Below the pieces are notes generated by a model. That model ran no database searches. It was not told the DNA's origin and saw nothing but the letters and a program-made list of their open reading frames with translations. DNA of 64,000 nt from CAVSIP01 sp963728075 (lineage in GTDB: Bacteria > Actinomycetota > Actinomycetes > JAFAQI01 > DASSKL01), in the NCBI GenBank assembly GCA_963728075.1, contig CAVSIP010000003.1, positions 372,001 through 436,000 on the forward strand, written 5' to 3'. Of this stretch, positions 1 through 15,702 are shown piece by piece. The translations under genes and the position numbers were made by a program. The stretch's first letter is position 1. Each line of letters begins with the position of its first letter.

Positions 1-621
1 CGCCCGCTGTTCCAGGCCCTGACCCCCGACCAGGTGAACAAGCTGTCCTACGAGATCGTCCAGACGCTGCAGGGCACCGGGCCGACGGTCACCGACCTCG
101 TCGCCCACACGGCCTCGCTCACGACGGCGATCGCCGACCGGGACAAGGTCATCGGGCAGGTGATCGACAACCTGACCACGGCCGTGGGGACCGTCGACAA
201 GAACGCCGACGGGCTCGACCAGCTGATCGTTCAGCTGCAGCGGCTGGTCAGCGGCCTGGCCGGTGACCGCCAGGCCATCGCCGACTCGCTGTCCGCCATC
301 TCCCGGTCCGCCGGGGACACGGCCTCGCTGCTCGAGGGCATCCGCCCCGCGCTGCCCACCGACCTGAGCAAGCTCTCGGAGATCTCCAAGACGTTGGCGA
401 CGACGAAGAACGACGACGGCCAGAACACCCTCGACGAGTTCCTGGGCCGCTTCCCGGCCAAGCTCAACACGATCATCCGCACCGCGACGTACGGGTCGTG
501 GTTCAACTTCTACCTCTGTGACATGGAGGGCACGTTCACCCAGAACGGCCAGACCGTCAGCACGCCGAACGTCCACAACAACGTGCCGGTCTGCAACAGC
601 AGGGAGTACGGCAAGCCGTGA
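1..621 (+). CDS. mceB: Mce family protein, MceB-like (5' end outside window)
   Basis: The reading frame is open from base 1, so the MlaD/Mce domain that begins these proteins lies outside the window. What is visible is the long helical Mce C-terminal region with heptad-like Leu/Val spacing, ending in a segment with GSWFNFYLCDM, which is typical of the second (MceB) protein of actinobacterial mce operons. Mce proteins form a periplasm-spanning hexameric tunnel that delivers lipids to the YrbE permease. The stop overlaps the GTG start of the next gene (GTGA), showing operon coupling. Position B is inferred from order and from this C-terminal signature. Confidence 0.85.
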   Translation, partial: RPLFQALTPDQVNKLSYEIVQTLQGTGPTVTDLVAHTASLTTAIADRDKVIGQVIDNLTTAVGTVDKNADGLDQLIVQLQRLVSGLAGDRQAIADSLSAISRSAGDTASLLEGIRPALPTDLSKLSEISKTLATTKNDDGQNTLDEFLGRFPAKLNTIIRTATYGSWFNFYLCDMEGTFTQNGQTVSTPNVHNNVPVCNSREYGKP

Positions 622-1595
622 CCCCCTTCCGTGAGCGCAACCCCATCCCGATCGCCGTGATCGGGATCATCGTGCTGCTTGCGCTGCTCTTCGCGGCGTT
701 CAACGCGGGGAGCCTGCCGATCATCGGTGGCGGGCGCACCCTCGCCGCCGACTTCGCCGACGCGAGCGGGCTCAAGGCGCAGGACGACGTGCGCATCGCC
801 GGCATCAAGGTCGGCAAGGTGGAGTCGGTGCAGCTGCACGGTGCCGTGGTCCGGGTGACGTTCAGCGACTCGTCAGGAACCCGGCTCGGGTCGCAAGCCC
901 GCGCGTCGATCAAGATCAAGACCCTGCTCGGGCAGAAGTACGTCGACCTCATCCCCGCTGGTCCCGGTGAGCTGAAGGGGCCCATCCCGGTGTCGCGCAC
1001 GGACACCCCGCTGATCGTCACGGAGGCCTTCATCGGCCTGGGCCAGCGCGCGGGGAAGATCGACACCGACCTGCTGGCGAAGTCCTTCGACGTGCTCGCC
1101 AACACCTTCAAGGGCAGCGCACCGTACGCGGAGCAGTCCCTGCGCGGGCTGGCGAAGGTGTCGCAGTCCATCGCCTCGCGCAACGAGGAGCTCTCCCGGC
1201 TGCTCGAGCACGCCCGTGGGGTGACGGGCGTGCTCGCGAAGCGCGACGCGCAGGTCGGCCGGCTCGTCGAGGACGGGAACCTCGTGCTCCAGACGATCTC
1301 GCAGCAGCGCGCGGTCATCCACGAGCTGCTGGTCAACACCACGAAGCTCTCCCAGCAGCTCACCGGCCTCGTGAAGGAGAACAAGGCGGTGCTCGGGCCG
1401 GCGCTGGACAACCTGCACGCGGTGCTGGTGATCCTGCAGAAGCACCAGGACGACATCGACACCGCCGTGCACGAGCTGGCGCCGTTCGTCCGGCTGTTCG
1501 ACAACACGCTGGGCAACGGTCACTTCTTCGACAACTTCATCCCGAACCTGCCGCCGGCGAAGGCGACCGTCGGCTCCTCGGGGGGGACGGGCTGA
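618..1595 (+). CDS. mceC: Mce family protein, MceC-like
   Basis: 325 residues. An N-terminal membrane anchor (about residues 11-30, IPIAVIGIIVLLALLFAAF) is followed by an MlaD/Mce domain at about 40-120 with the family's G-x-K-V-G-K-V turn and GQKYVDLIPAG strand, then a long alpha-helical region. It is expected to be one subunit of the hetero-hexameric Mce lipid-transfer tunnel. The GTG start at 618 overlaps the previous stop, and its own stop overlaps the ATG of the next gene, so translation is probably coupled. Shorter C-terminal region than some mycobacterial homologues; otherwise ordinary. Confidence 0.9.
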   Translation: MTPFRERNPIPIAVIGIIVLLALLFAAFNAGSLPIIGGGRTLAADFADASGLKAQDDVRIAGIKVGKVESVQLHGAVVRVTFSDSSGTRLGSQARASIKIKTLLGQKYVDLIPAGPGELKGPIPVSRTDTPLIVTEAFIGLGQRAGKIDTDLLAKSFDVLANTFKGSAPYAEQSLRGLAKVSQSIASRNEELSRLLEHARGVTGVLAKRDAQVGRLVEDGNLVLQTISQQRAVIHELLVNTTKLSQQLTGLVKENKAVLGPALDNLHAVLVILQKHQDDIDTAVHELAPFVRLFDNTLGNGHFFDNFIPNLPPAKATVGSSGGTG

Positions 1596-2713
1596 TGCGG
1601 CGCTTCCTGTCCGACCGGCTGACCGTGGTCATCGCCGCGGTGGTCGTGGTCGTCATCGCCGCGGTGGGCGGCGGCGTCCTCGCGTTCGGCGGCGGCGGCG
1701 AGCTGTCCGCAACCGCCTACTTCGACAAGACCGTCGGTCTCTACGCGGGCAACAGCATCCGGATCCTCGGCGTCCCGGTCGGCAAGGTCACGAAGGTCAC
1801 CGCAGAGGGCACCCGGGTGCGGGTGGACTTCACCTACTCCAAGGACCACCCGCTGCCCGCGGAAGCCAAGGCGCTGATCATCCCGCCCTCGATCGTGTCC
1901 GACCGCTACATCGAGCTGACGCCCGTCTACACCGGCGGACCGAAGCTGCGCGACCACGGGACCATCCCGCAGTCGCGCACCGCCTCCCCGCTCGAGCTGG
2001 ACCAGATCTTCGCCAACCTCAACGACCTCAACAAGGCACTGGGCCCCAACGGTGCGAACAAGAACGGCGCGCTGTCCCGGCTCGTCGACGTCGGCGCCAG
2101 CAACCTCGGCAACGGCAACGGGGACCGGCTGCACGACGCGCTGAGCGCGTTCTCCCAGGCCATCTCCACGCTCAGCGACTCCCGGGCGAACTTCTTCGGG
2201 ACGCTCACCAACCTGCAGGCGTTCACCGCCACGCTCAAGCAGCACGACTCCGGTGTGCGCAAGGTCAACGACCAGCTGGCGCAGGTCTCCACGCTGCTCG
2301 ACCAGAACCGCTCGGAGCTGGACGCCGCGCTGCGCAACCTCGCGGTGGCGCTCGCACAGGTCGGCCAGTTCGTCCGGGACAACCGCGACCAGCTCACCTC
2401 TGATGTGTCCGGCCTGGCTGACCTCACCAACACCCTGGTCAAGCAGAAGCGGGCGATCACCGAGTTCCTCGACGACGCGCCGCTCGGTCTGCAGAACCTC
2501 ACGCTCGCCTACAACGCCGACTACCACACCCTCGACTCGCGGGGCGACGTCGAGAACAGCTCGCAGCCGGGGAACCCGACCAACCCGGCCTGCATGCTCT
2601 ATACGGCGATCACCAACCAACCGTGCCCGTCGCTGCCCGCGCTGTCCCCGTCGCAGGTGAGCACGGGCAGCGCCAGCGCCGACATCCTGCGGCTGCTGCG
2701 AGGTGCCCAGTGA
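1595..2713 (+). CDS. mceD: Mce family protein, MceD-like
   Basis: 372 residues. The N-terminal transmembrane segment (about residues 8-30, rich in Val/Ile/Ala) is followed by an MlaD/Mce domain (about 35-115; GNSIRILGVPVGKVTKV and SDRYIELTPVY are recognisable family segments) and a helical C-terminal region with coiled-coil character. The ATG overlaps the mceC stop as TGATG. Fourth position in the mce operon by order. Role: lipid-transfer tunnel subunit together with the neighbouring Mce proteins. Confidence 0.9.
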   Translation: MRRFLSDRLTVVIAAVVVVVIAAVGGGVLAFGGGGELSATAYFDKTVGLYAGNSIRILGVPVGKVTKVTAEGTRVRVDFTYSKDHPLPAEAKALIIPPSIVSDRYIELTPVYTGGPKLRDHGTIPQSRTASPLELDQIFANLNDLNKALGPNGANKNGALSRLVDVGASNLGNGNGDRLHDALSAFSQAISTLSDSRANFFGTLTNLQAFTATLKQHDSGVRKVNDQLAQVSTLLDQNRSELDAALRNLAVALAQVGQFVRDNRDQLTSDVSGLADLTNTLVKQKRAITEFLDDAPLGLQNLTLAYNADYHTLDSRGDVENSSQPGNPTNPACMLYTAITNQPCPSLPALSPSQVSTGSASADILRLLRGAQ

Positions 2714-3855
2714 GGCCCCGCCTGCGGAGGCTGCGCGTGGCCGTCGCCGCGCTGGCCGCCGCCCTGCTGGCGGGCGGCTGCAGCTACCACGGCGCCTCCA
2801 GCCTGCCGCTGCCCGGCGGTCCCGCGTTCGGCGCCAGCACCTACCCGGTGACGGCCGTCTTCGACAACGTGCTCGACCTCGTCCCGCAGTCGGCCGTGCG
2901 CGTCAACAACGTGGCGGTGGGCAGCGTCGACAAGATCACGTTGACACCGGACTTCAAGGCGCGCGTGAGGATGCGGATCAAGAAGTCCGTCACGCTGCCG
3001 GCGAACAGCATCGCGATCCTCGAGCAGACGACACTGCTCGGGGAGAAGTACGTCGCCCTCGGCCCACCGCCGGGGGAGCAGGGCCACGGCGTGCTCGCGC
3101 CCGGCGCGGTCCTCGCCGACCACAACACGCAGGCGTACCCGGACGTCGAGGACCTCTTCGGGGTGCTCTCCGCGGTGCTCAACGGCGGCGGCATCGAGAA
3201 GCTCCAGACGATCAACGTCGAGCTGGCCAAGGCGCTGTCCGGCCGCGAGGGCGCGGTCCGCGACCTGCTGCACCAGCTCGACACGTTCGTCGCCGGGCTG
3301 GACAAGCAGAAGACCGAGATCGTCCGGGCCCTCGACGCCGTCGACGCGCTGAGCGGCAAGCTCGCGAAGCAGAACGGCACGATCGCCACGGCGCTGCAGG
3401 ACATCGGGCCCGGGCTGAAGGTGCTCGCCGACAACCGGCAGCAGCTCACCTCGCTGCTCACCAGCCTGGGACATCTCGGCCAGGTGGGCAGCCGGGTCAT
3501 CGAGGCGAGTCGCGACGACACCGTGGCGTCGCTGCGCGACCTGCAGCCCGTGCTCACCCGCGTGGCTGCGGCGCAGGCGAACCTGCCGCACTCGCTCGAG
3601 CTGCTGCTCGACTACCCCTTCCCGCGGGACAGCACGAAGGCGATCCCCGGCGACTACACCGGCCTGCGGATCACGCTGGAGGCGAGCAGCCTGTTCCGGC
3701 TGCTCGCCCCCCCGACCGGGCCGGTCGTGCCGCCCGGCGGCGGCGGTGGTGGCTCACCCCTGCCGGTGCCCCTGCCGACGCCGGTCCCGCTGCCCACCCT
3801 GCCTCCGATCCCGAGTGGCGGCCTGTCCGGCCTGCTGGGGGGTGGCCTGCAGTGA
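2710..3855 (+). CDS. mceE: Mce family lipoprotein, MceE-like
   Basis: I place the start at GTG 2710, overlapping the mceD stop, because it gives a basic n-region (MRPRLRRLR), a hydrophobic core and a lipobox-like LLAGGC with the lipidated Cys at residue 24. The 381-residue product then carries an MlaD/Mce domain (about 50-135) and a helical region. The C-terminus is a Pro/Gly-rich tail that includes a six-Gly run and a Pro-Leu-Pro repeat. MceE members (LprK type) are the lipoprotein subunit of Mce complexes. Longer upstream starts would put the signal peptide internally and are unlikely. Confidence 0.88.
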   Translation: MRPRLRRLRVAVAALAAALLAGGCSYHGASSLPLPGGPAFGASTYPVTAVFDNVLDLVPQSAVRVNNVAVGSVDKITLTPDFKARVRMRIKKSVTLPANSIAILEQTTLLGEKYVALGPPPGEQGHGVLAPGAVLADHNTQAYPDVEDLFGVLSAVLNGGGIEKLQTINVELAKALSGREGAVRDLLHQLDTFVAGLDKQKTEIVRALDAVDALSGKLAKQNGTIATALQDIGPGLKVLADNRQQLTSLLTSLGHLGQVGSRVIEASRDDTVASLRDLQPVLTRVAAAQANLPHSLELLLDYPFPRDSTKAIPGDYTGLRITLEASSLFRLLAPPTGPVVPPGGGGGGSPLPVPLPTPVPLPTLPPIPSGGLSGLLGGGLQ

Positions 3856-5204
3856 TTCTCAGCCGTCGGGTGAAGATCCAGCTGCTGGTCTTCGTGCTCA
3901 TCTCGGCCCTCGGCATCGGCTACGTCGGTGCCGCGTACGTGCGGATCAGCCCGCTGAACCCGCCGTACAAGGTCACCGCGTACTTCGCCGACTCCGGCGG
4001 GATCTTCGAGAACGCCGCCGTCAGCGTCCGCGGGGTCGAGGCCGGCCGCGTGGAGCGGCTGCGGGTCGTTCCCCAGGGCGTCGCCGTGGACATGCTCATC
4101 CAGCCCGGCATCAAGATCCCCGCCGACGGGGTGCAGGCGAAGGTCGCCAACCTGTCGGCGGTCGGTGAGCAGTACGTCGACATCGTTCCCCAGCACCGCG
4201 GCGGCCCGTACCTGCGTGACGGGGCCACGATCCCGAAGGCGCGCACGTCCACGCCGATCGACGACGCCACCATCCTGCGCAACCTCTATGCGCTGGCCGC
4301 CTCGGTCGACCGCAACCACCTCGGCACGGTGATCGACGCGCTCGGTGCGGCGTTCCGTGACCTCGGCCCGGATCTCGGCAACCTGATCTCGAAGGGTGAC
4401 AAGCTCAGCCAGGCGGCGACCGACGCGCTGCCGGCGACGACGCAGCTCATCGACGACAGCGTCACCGTGCTGGACACCCAGCGGGCGATCCGCTCGGACC
4501 TGCAGACCTTCGCCCAGCGGATGGCCTCGTTCTCCCAGCAGCTGGTCACGGACGACCCCGCGATCCGCCAGGTGTTCGACAACGGCGTGACGAGTGCGCA
4601 GGAGCTGCAGAAGCTGGTCCAGGACAACCGCTCGGCGCTCGGGCTGCTCGTCGCCAACATGGTCACGCTCAACGGCATCCAGGCCGCCCGGCTGCCGGGG
4701 CTGAAGGTGGTGCTGACGCTGTACCCGGCGAGCGTCGCCAACGGCTTCCTCGCCTCGCCGGGTGACGGCACCGGCCACTTCGGCCTGGTGGCCACCGACC
4801 AAGCGCCCCTGTGCACCAACGGCTACCTGCCCCAGTCGAAGTGGCGGGACAACGCGCTGGACCCGAAGACCCACCCCGAGGCCTTCGGCGGCAAGGCGCC
4901 GCTCGACGTGTACTGCGCGGAGCCGCACGACAGCCAGGTGACCGTGCGCGGGGCGCGCAACGCGCCCCGACCGCCCGGGGACGACACGGCCTACCCGCCG
5001 GGGCAGGCGCCGGGGCGGGCGACCTCGTCCGCACTCACCGCGGGCGCCCCGGACCAGGCGGCGGCGACGTACGATCCGGTGAGTGGCCTGCTGTTCGGGC
5101 CGGACGGTGATCCGTACTTCCTCGGGGACACCGGCGGCCAGGAGCGGGTCCTCGGTCCCCGGTCGTGGACGTGGCTGCTGCTCGCGCCCGCGGCCGCGAA
5201 CTGA
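3852..5204 (+). CDS. mceF: Mce family protein, MceF-like
   Basis: 450 residues from GTG 3852, which overlaps the mceE stop. An uncleaved membrane anchor lies at about residues 8-28 (IQLLVFVLISALGIGYVGAA). The MlaD/Mce domain follows at about 38-115 (SVRGVEAGRVERLRV, VGEQYVDIVPQ), then a helical region and an Ala/Pro/Gly-rich C-terminal tail ending in a hydrophobic WTWLLLAPAA segment. Last of the six Mce proteins; MceF subunits carry the longest tails. The frame stays open far upstream of 3852, but that extension has no Mce homology and is a high-GC artefact. Confidence 0.9.
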   Translation: MILSRRVKIQLLVFVLISALGIGYVGAAYVRISPLNPPYKVTAYFADSGGIFENAAVSVRGVEAGRVERLRVVPQGVAVDMLIQPGIKIPADGVQAKVANLSAVGEQYVDIVPQHRGGPYLRDGATIPKARTSTPIDDATILRNLYALAASVDRNHLGTVIDALGAAFRDLGPDLGNLISKGDKLSQAATDALPATTQLIDDSVTVLDTQRAIRSDLQTFAQRMASFSQQLVTDDPAIRQVFDNGVTSAQELQKLVQDNRSALGLLVANMVTLNGIQAARLPGLKVVLTLYPASVANGFLASPGDGTGHFGLVATDQAPLCTNGYLPQSKWRDNALDPKTHPEAFGGKAPLDVYCAEPHDSQVTVRGARNAPRPPGDDTAYPPGQAPGRATSSALTAGAPDQAAATYDPVSGLLFGPDGDPYFLGDTGGQERVLGPRSWTWLLLAPAAAN

Positions 5205-5225
5205 CGCCCCCTCCGGAGAGCTTCC

Positions 5226-5765
5226 GTGACCGAGATCCCTGAGACCGTGCCCGACGCCGTGCCCGAGCGCGCCCCCCGGGCGTCGCGCGGGCGGATGGTT
5301 GCGACCGCGGTGCTCGCGCTCGTCGTCGTCGCCGCGGCCGTGGTGCTGGCGCTGTTCACCAGTCGCGCCTCGGCGCTGGACAGCGTCGACTCCGCCCGTC
5401 GCGACGCGCTCGCGGCCGCCCAGGAAGGGGCGGCGAACTTCACCACGTACGACTACCGCCACCTCGACGCCGACTTCGGCCGGGTGCGCCAGACCGCCAC
5501 CGGCGAGTTCCGCACGGAGTTCGACAAGCAGGCGAAGGTGCTCGAGCAGCTGATCAAGCAGGGCAAGGCAGTCGCCAAGGGCAAGGTGCTCGACGCCGCG
5601 GTCGTCAGCGCCACCGCGCACGACGCCACCGTCCTCGTCGCACTCGACGACACGATCACGAACACGTCCGCGCCGAAGGGCGTGGTACGGCACTACCGGC
5701 TGCAGATCGACATGTCCCTCGTCGGCGGCCGCTGGCTGGTGTCCGGCGTGCAGTACGTGGCCTAG
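5226..5765 (+). CDS. Mce-associated membrane protein
   Basis: 179 residues. A short polar N-terminus with several acidic residues is followed by one transmembrane helix (about residues 24-44, MVATAVLALVVVAAAVVLALF) and an extracytoplasmic domain. That domain holds the family's TTYDYRHLDADF segment (the time when AA sequence reads Y-x-Y-R-H-L-D) and ends GGRWLVSGVQYV. Such Mas proteins (mycobacterial Rv0177/Rv0178-like) stabilise Mce complexes. It follows mceF after 21 bp and precedes a second protein of the same kind. The GTG start has a GGAG ribosome site just upstream. Confidence 0.85.
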   Translation: MTEIPETVPDAVPERAPRASRGRMVATAVLALVVVAAAVVLALFTSRASALDSVDSARRDALAAAQEGAANFTTYDYRHLDADFGRVRQTATGEFRTEFDKQAKVLEQLIKQGKAVAKGKVLDAAVVSATAHDATVLVALDDTITNTSAPKGVVRHYRLQIDMSLVGGRWLVSGVQYVA

Positions 5766-5778
5766 GGAGGACGAGCCC

Positions 5779-6480
5779 GTGACCGAGGAACGACCCCGTC
5801 CCCGCCGCCGCGTCGCCGGGGAGCGCCGCGCGCTGCGCCGTACGCCGCAGGCCCCCGCCGGGCCCGAGGCGGCCGCCCCTCCGGACGCCGGTGACGCGGA
5901 GGTCGGCGAGGCCTGGACCGGCGAGCCCCTCGAGTCGGCGGAGCAGCCCGCCGCCGAGCCGGCACCCCGCCGGCGGGGCCCGGGCCGGCGCTGGCGGGCG
6001 CGGCTGTCCGCCCCGACCGTCACCTGGGCGCTCGGCGTGCTCGCGATCGCGCTGTCAGCCGTCGCCGGCTGGCAGGTGGTCCACGAGCGTGGTGCCCGCG
6101 CCAGCGCGGACGCCCGCCCGCAGGCGCTGGTGGCTGCGCGTACCGCCGCCGTCGCGCTGCTGTCCTACGACCACCGGCACCTCGACGCCGACTTCGCCCG
6201 GGCGCGCAAGCTGCTGACCCCGGCGTTCGCCAAGGACTACGACGAGACGGTGAAGGCCGTCCGGCCGACCGCCACCCAGTACCACGCGGTGGTGAGCGCG
6301 TCCGTCTCCGCGGCGGGGCTGCGCTCGCTGCACGGCAACTCGGCGGTGGCCCTGCTGTTCGTCAACCAGACGAGCACGAACGACAAGCACGCCGAGCCGC
6401 GCATCGACCAGAGCCGGGTCCGGATGACCCTGGTCCGACGTGACGGCCGATGGCTGGTCTCCGGGCTGCAAGCGCTCTGA
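5779..6480 (+). CDS. Mce-associated membrane protein
   Basis: 233 residues, paralogous to the preceding gene: it shares the single transmembrane helix (about residues 82-101), the SYDHRHLDADFARAR segment and the C-terminal GRWLVSGLQAL. It differs by a roughly 75-residue Arg/Pro/Ala/Glu-rich cytoplasmic N-terminus. Probably the last gene of the mce operon; the next feature downstream is the left end of an insertion sequence, so any former downstream operon genes or terminator may have been displaced. GTG start with GGAGGA 5' of it. Confidence 0.83.
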   Translation: MTEERPRPRRRVAGERRALRRTPQAPAGPEAAAPPDAGDAEVGEAWTGEPLESAEQPAAEPAPRRRGPGRRWRARLSAPTVTWALGVLAIALSAVAGWQVVHERGARASADARPQALVAARTAAVALLSYDHRHLDADFARARKLLTPAFAKDYDETVKAVRPTATQYHAVVSASVSAAGLRSLHGNSAVALLFVNQTSTNDKHAEPRIDQSRVRMTLVRRDGRWLVSGLQAL

Positions 6481-6520
6481 TCGGCGGGGTGTCGGGGGAG
6501 AACCTGGCGGGGACGCCGTA

Positions 6521-6580
6521 GTGCCTCACGTCAAGATGCCCGCGAAAGTGGATCGGTGCCTCAGTTAGGAATGCCCGCGT
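6521..6580. repeat. Left end of the insertion sequence, two repeat copies
   Basis: Outer copy 6521-6546 (GTGCCTCACG ... ATGCCCGCGAA) and inner copy 6556-6580 (GTGCCTCAGTTAGGAATGCC and on to CGCGT). The inner copy matches the reverse complement of 7891-7915 at all but two or three positions. Likely transposase binding sites. Confidence 0.8.
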
Positions 6581-6586
6581 ATCGGG

Positions 6587-7870
6587 TCAGCTGACGGCCG
6601 TGGTTCGGATGCCTTTGGCGACGTCGGGCAGGGCGGTGGGGATGCTCGCGAGGTAGAGCTGCTCGGTCTTGTCCTTGGCGAGTGTGAGCAGCGCCGCTTG
6701 CAAAGCGGCGATCTCGCGGGCGATCCGGGCCGGGTTCAGCGAGTCGCGGTAGGCGATGAGCTCACCCTGTTGGGCGGGGGACAGCACCTGGGCTGCGAGC
6801 AGCCGGTCCAGGGGGGTGGCCGGCTTGTCGTAGAGCCGGGTGCGCCGCCCATGGCGGTCGGTGCCGAACCCGACCGGCTTCTTCGTCGGTGTCAGGTAGT
6901 TGAGGCGGTCGTTGACCAGCGGCCACAACCGGTTGAGCACGCTGCGTTCCTCCGCCGTGTCGTAGCGGTAGTAGAAGCCGTACTTGCGCACGAGGTGGTT
7001 GTTCTTCGACTCGACGGTGGCCTGGTCGTTCTTCTTGTAAGGCCGCGACCGGGTGAAGAAGATCTCCAGGTCGGCGGCCCACTTGATCACGGCCTTGTTC
7101 AGGAACTCGGTTCCGTTGTCGAAGTCCAGCCCGACCACTTCGAACGGGACCTGCTCGATCGCGGCCTTGAGCGCGGCGAGGACGTGAGCGTTGGCGTTGT
7201 TGCGCACCGTGCGGGTGAACACCCAGCCGATGTGCACGTCGGTCAGGTTGACTGTCCTGCAGAACTCGCCTTTGAGCGTCGGCCCGCAGTGCGCGACCGT
7301 GTCGCCTTCGAAGAACCCCGGCTCGGCCTCGACCTCGTCTCCGGCCTTGCGGATCTTGATCGAGGAGCGCAGCAGCGGCGAGGCCTTCGTCGTGGTCTTC
7401 CCGCGGATCTGATCGCTGGCCTTCGCGGGCTTGAGGTACCGGTCGATCGACGCTGCGCTCATCGCGAGCAGCTCCTCGCGCACCGCACCGCTGTAGCGGT
7501 CCACGCCGTCGACGAGCTCACCGTGGCGCTCCAGCCCGTCGAGCTGAACCCGCATCGACGCCGCCAGGTACTTCCCGCACTGCCCACCCGAGGCCGCCCA
7601 CACCGTCCGCAGCACCATCACCGCGTTGCGGGAGTACTTCGGCGACCGCGGCCGTCGCGGCCGCGCCGCCACGCTCCTGCCGGAACCCGGGTTGAGTTTC
7701 GCGGCCGCGGCCGCGGTCAGCCGACGCCGAGCGTTGTCCCGCGACCACCCGGTCACCCCCACAACCTGACCCAGGATCCGGCCCTTATCGGCCTTCCTGG
7801 CCTTGACATACGCCTTCGCGTACCTCGTCGTGACCTCGGCACGAGACGCCATCGACAACCGACTCTCCAT
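6587..7870 (-). CDS. Integrase-core (rve) DDE transposase
   Basis: 427 residues. The N-terminal ~60 residues look like a helix-turn-helix DNA-binding region (RILGQVVGVTGWSRDNARRR). The catalytic core carries D190 (FFEGDTV), D251 (GLDFDNGTEF) and E287 (ATVESKNNHLVRKYG); 35 residues separate the second Asp and the Glu, the classical DD35E spacing of the retroviral-integrase superfamily. The gene is complete, with start at 7870 (a second Met lies six codons in). I do not assign an IS family; it resembles single-ORF actinobacterial rve elements. Function: cut-and-paste or copy-type transposition of the surrounding element. Confidence 0.88.
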   Translation of the reverse strand: MESRLSMASRAEVTTRYAKAYVKARKADKGRILGQVVGVTGWSRDNARRRLTAAAAAKLNPGSGRSVAARPRRPRSPKYSRNAVMVLRTVWAASGGQCGKYLAASMRVQLDGLERHGELVDGVDRYSGAVREELLAMSAASIDRYLKPAKASDQIRGKTTTKASPLLRSSIKIRKAGDEVEAEPGFFEGDTVAHCGPTLKGEFCRTVNLTDVHIGWVFTRTVRNNANAHVLAALKAAIEQVPFEVVGLDFDNGTEFLNKAVIKWAADLEIFFTRSRPYKKNDQATVESKNNHLVRKYGFYYRYDTAEERSVLNRLWPLVNDRLNYLTPTKKPVGFGTDRHGRRTRLYDKPATPLDRLLAAQVLSPAQQGELIAYRDSLNPARIAREIAALQAALLTLAKDKTEQLYLASIPTALPDVAKGIRTTAVS

Positions 7871-7890
7871 GGCCCAGCAGCGTCACCGTC

Positions 7891-7949
7891 ACGCGGGCAT
7901 TCCTACGTGAGGCACGGAGCGCAATTCGCGGGCATTTCTCGTGAGTCTC
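7891..7949. repeat. Right end of the insertion sequence, two repeat copies
   Basis: Inner copy 7891-7915 and outer copy 7925-7949, in inverted orientation to the left-end copies. The outer pair is less similar (CTCACG and ATGCCCGCGAA are conserved, the bases between differ and one is gapped). The rest of the 7871-8169 gap is the rpoB promoter and leader. Confidence 0.78.
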
Positions 7950-8034
7950 GCCGGACGCTTGACGCGTCCGGCACTGCGGGCGATGCTGCACGGCAGCAGT
8001 GACAACGCCAGTGCGGCGCCTTCGAGGGTGCCTC

Positions 8035-8063
8035 TCGACAGCAGTGTGGCCAGTCGCTACACT
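8035..8063 (+). promoter_or_regulatory. Probable rpoB promoter
   Basis: TCGACA (8035-8040), a 17-base spacer and TACACT (8058-8063): one mismatch from TTGACA and a perfect TAnnnT. It is followed by TTTTGCGCTGCCC, resembling the leader after the rpoB promoter in other actinobacteria. Transcription would begin near 8070, leaving a leader of about 100 bases before the TTG start. The insertion sequence lies upstream and leaves the promoter intact. Confidence 0.6.
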
Positions 8064-8169
8064 GTCATTTTGCGCTGCCCACCGTCGACGCCCTTGATCT
8101 TGGGTCGCTCCAGATTGCGGGTCGTCTGGCCTGCGCGCGCACCGACCGCGAGCACTGGAAGGACCGCTG

Positions 8170-11641
<3,472 letters not shown>

Positions 11642-11653
11642 GGAGACAACAGA

Positions 11654-15645
<3,992 letters not shown>

Positions 15646-15660
15646 CCCCAGCCCTGCTCG

Positions 15661-15702
15661 CGGGTGACGCCCGGCCGCCTAGGGGCGGCCGGGCGTCACC
15701 CG
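15661..15702. terminator. Bidirectional terminator hairpin, rpoC / mug
   Basis: A perfect 19-bp inverted repeat (15661-15679 and 15684-15702) with a 4-base loop, very GC-rich, without a clear T-run. It lies 15 bp after the rpoC stop. The mug stop codon (minus strand) sits in the loop, so the last codons of mug encode one arm. It can terminate both converging transcripts. Confidence 0.85.

Larger units (their letters stand above)
6521..7949 (-). mobile_element. Insertion sequence with DDE transposase and doubled terminal repeats
   Basis: A single transposase gene (6587-7870, minus) is flanked by imperfect inverted repeats. Each end has two copies of a motif containing GTGCCTCA and ATGCCCGCG: outer copies at 6521-6546 and 7925-7949, inner copies at 6556-6580 and 7891-7915. 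The gap between outer and inner copy is 9 bp at both ends, so the symmetry is real. No clear target-site duplication could be seen, so the outermost borders are uncertain by a few bases. It lies between the mce operon and the rpoB promoter (about 85 bp upstream of the -35). The gene is intact, so the element may still be active. Confidence 0.85.

Noticed and set aside
2703..3851. N-terminal extension of mceF through the whole of mceE
   Set aside because: The extension is Arg/Ala/Pro-rich without homology; GTG 3852 gives a proper membrane anchor and MlaD domain and overlaps the mceE stop.
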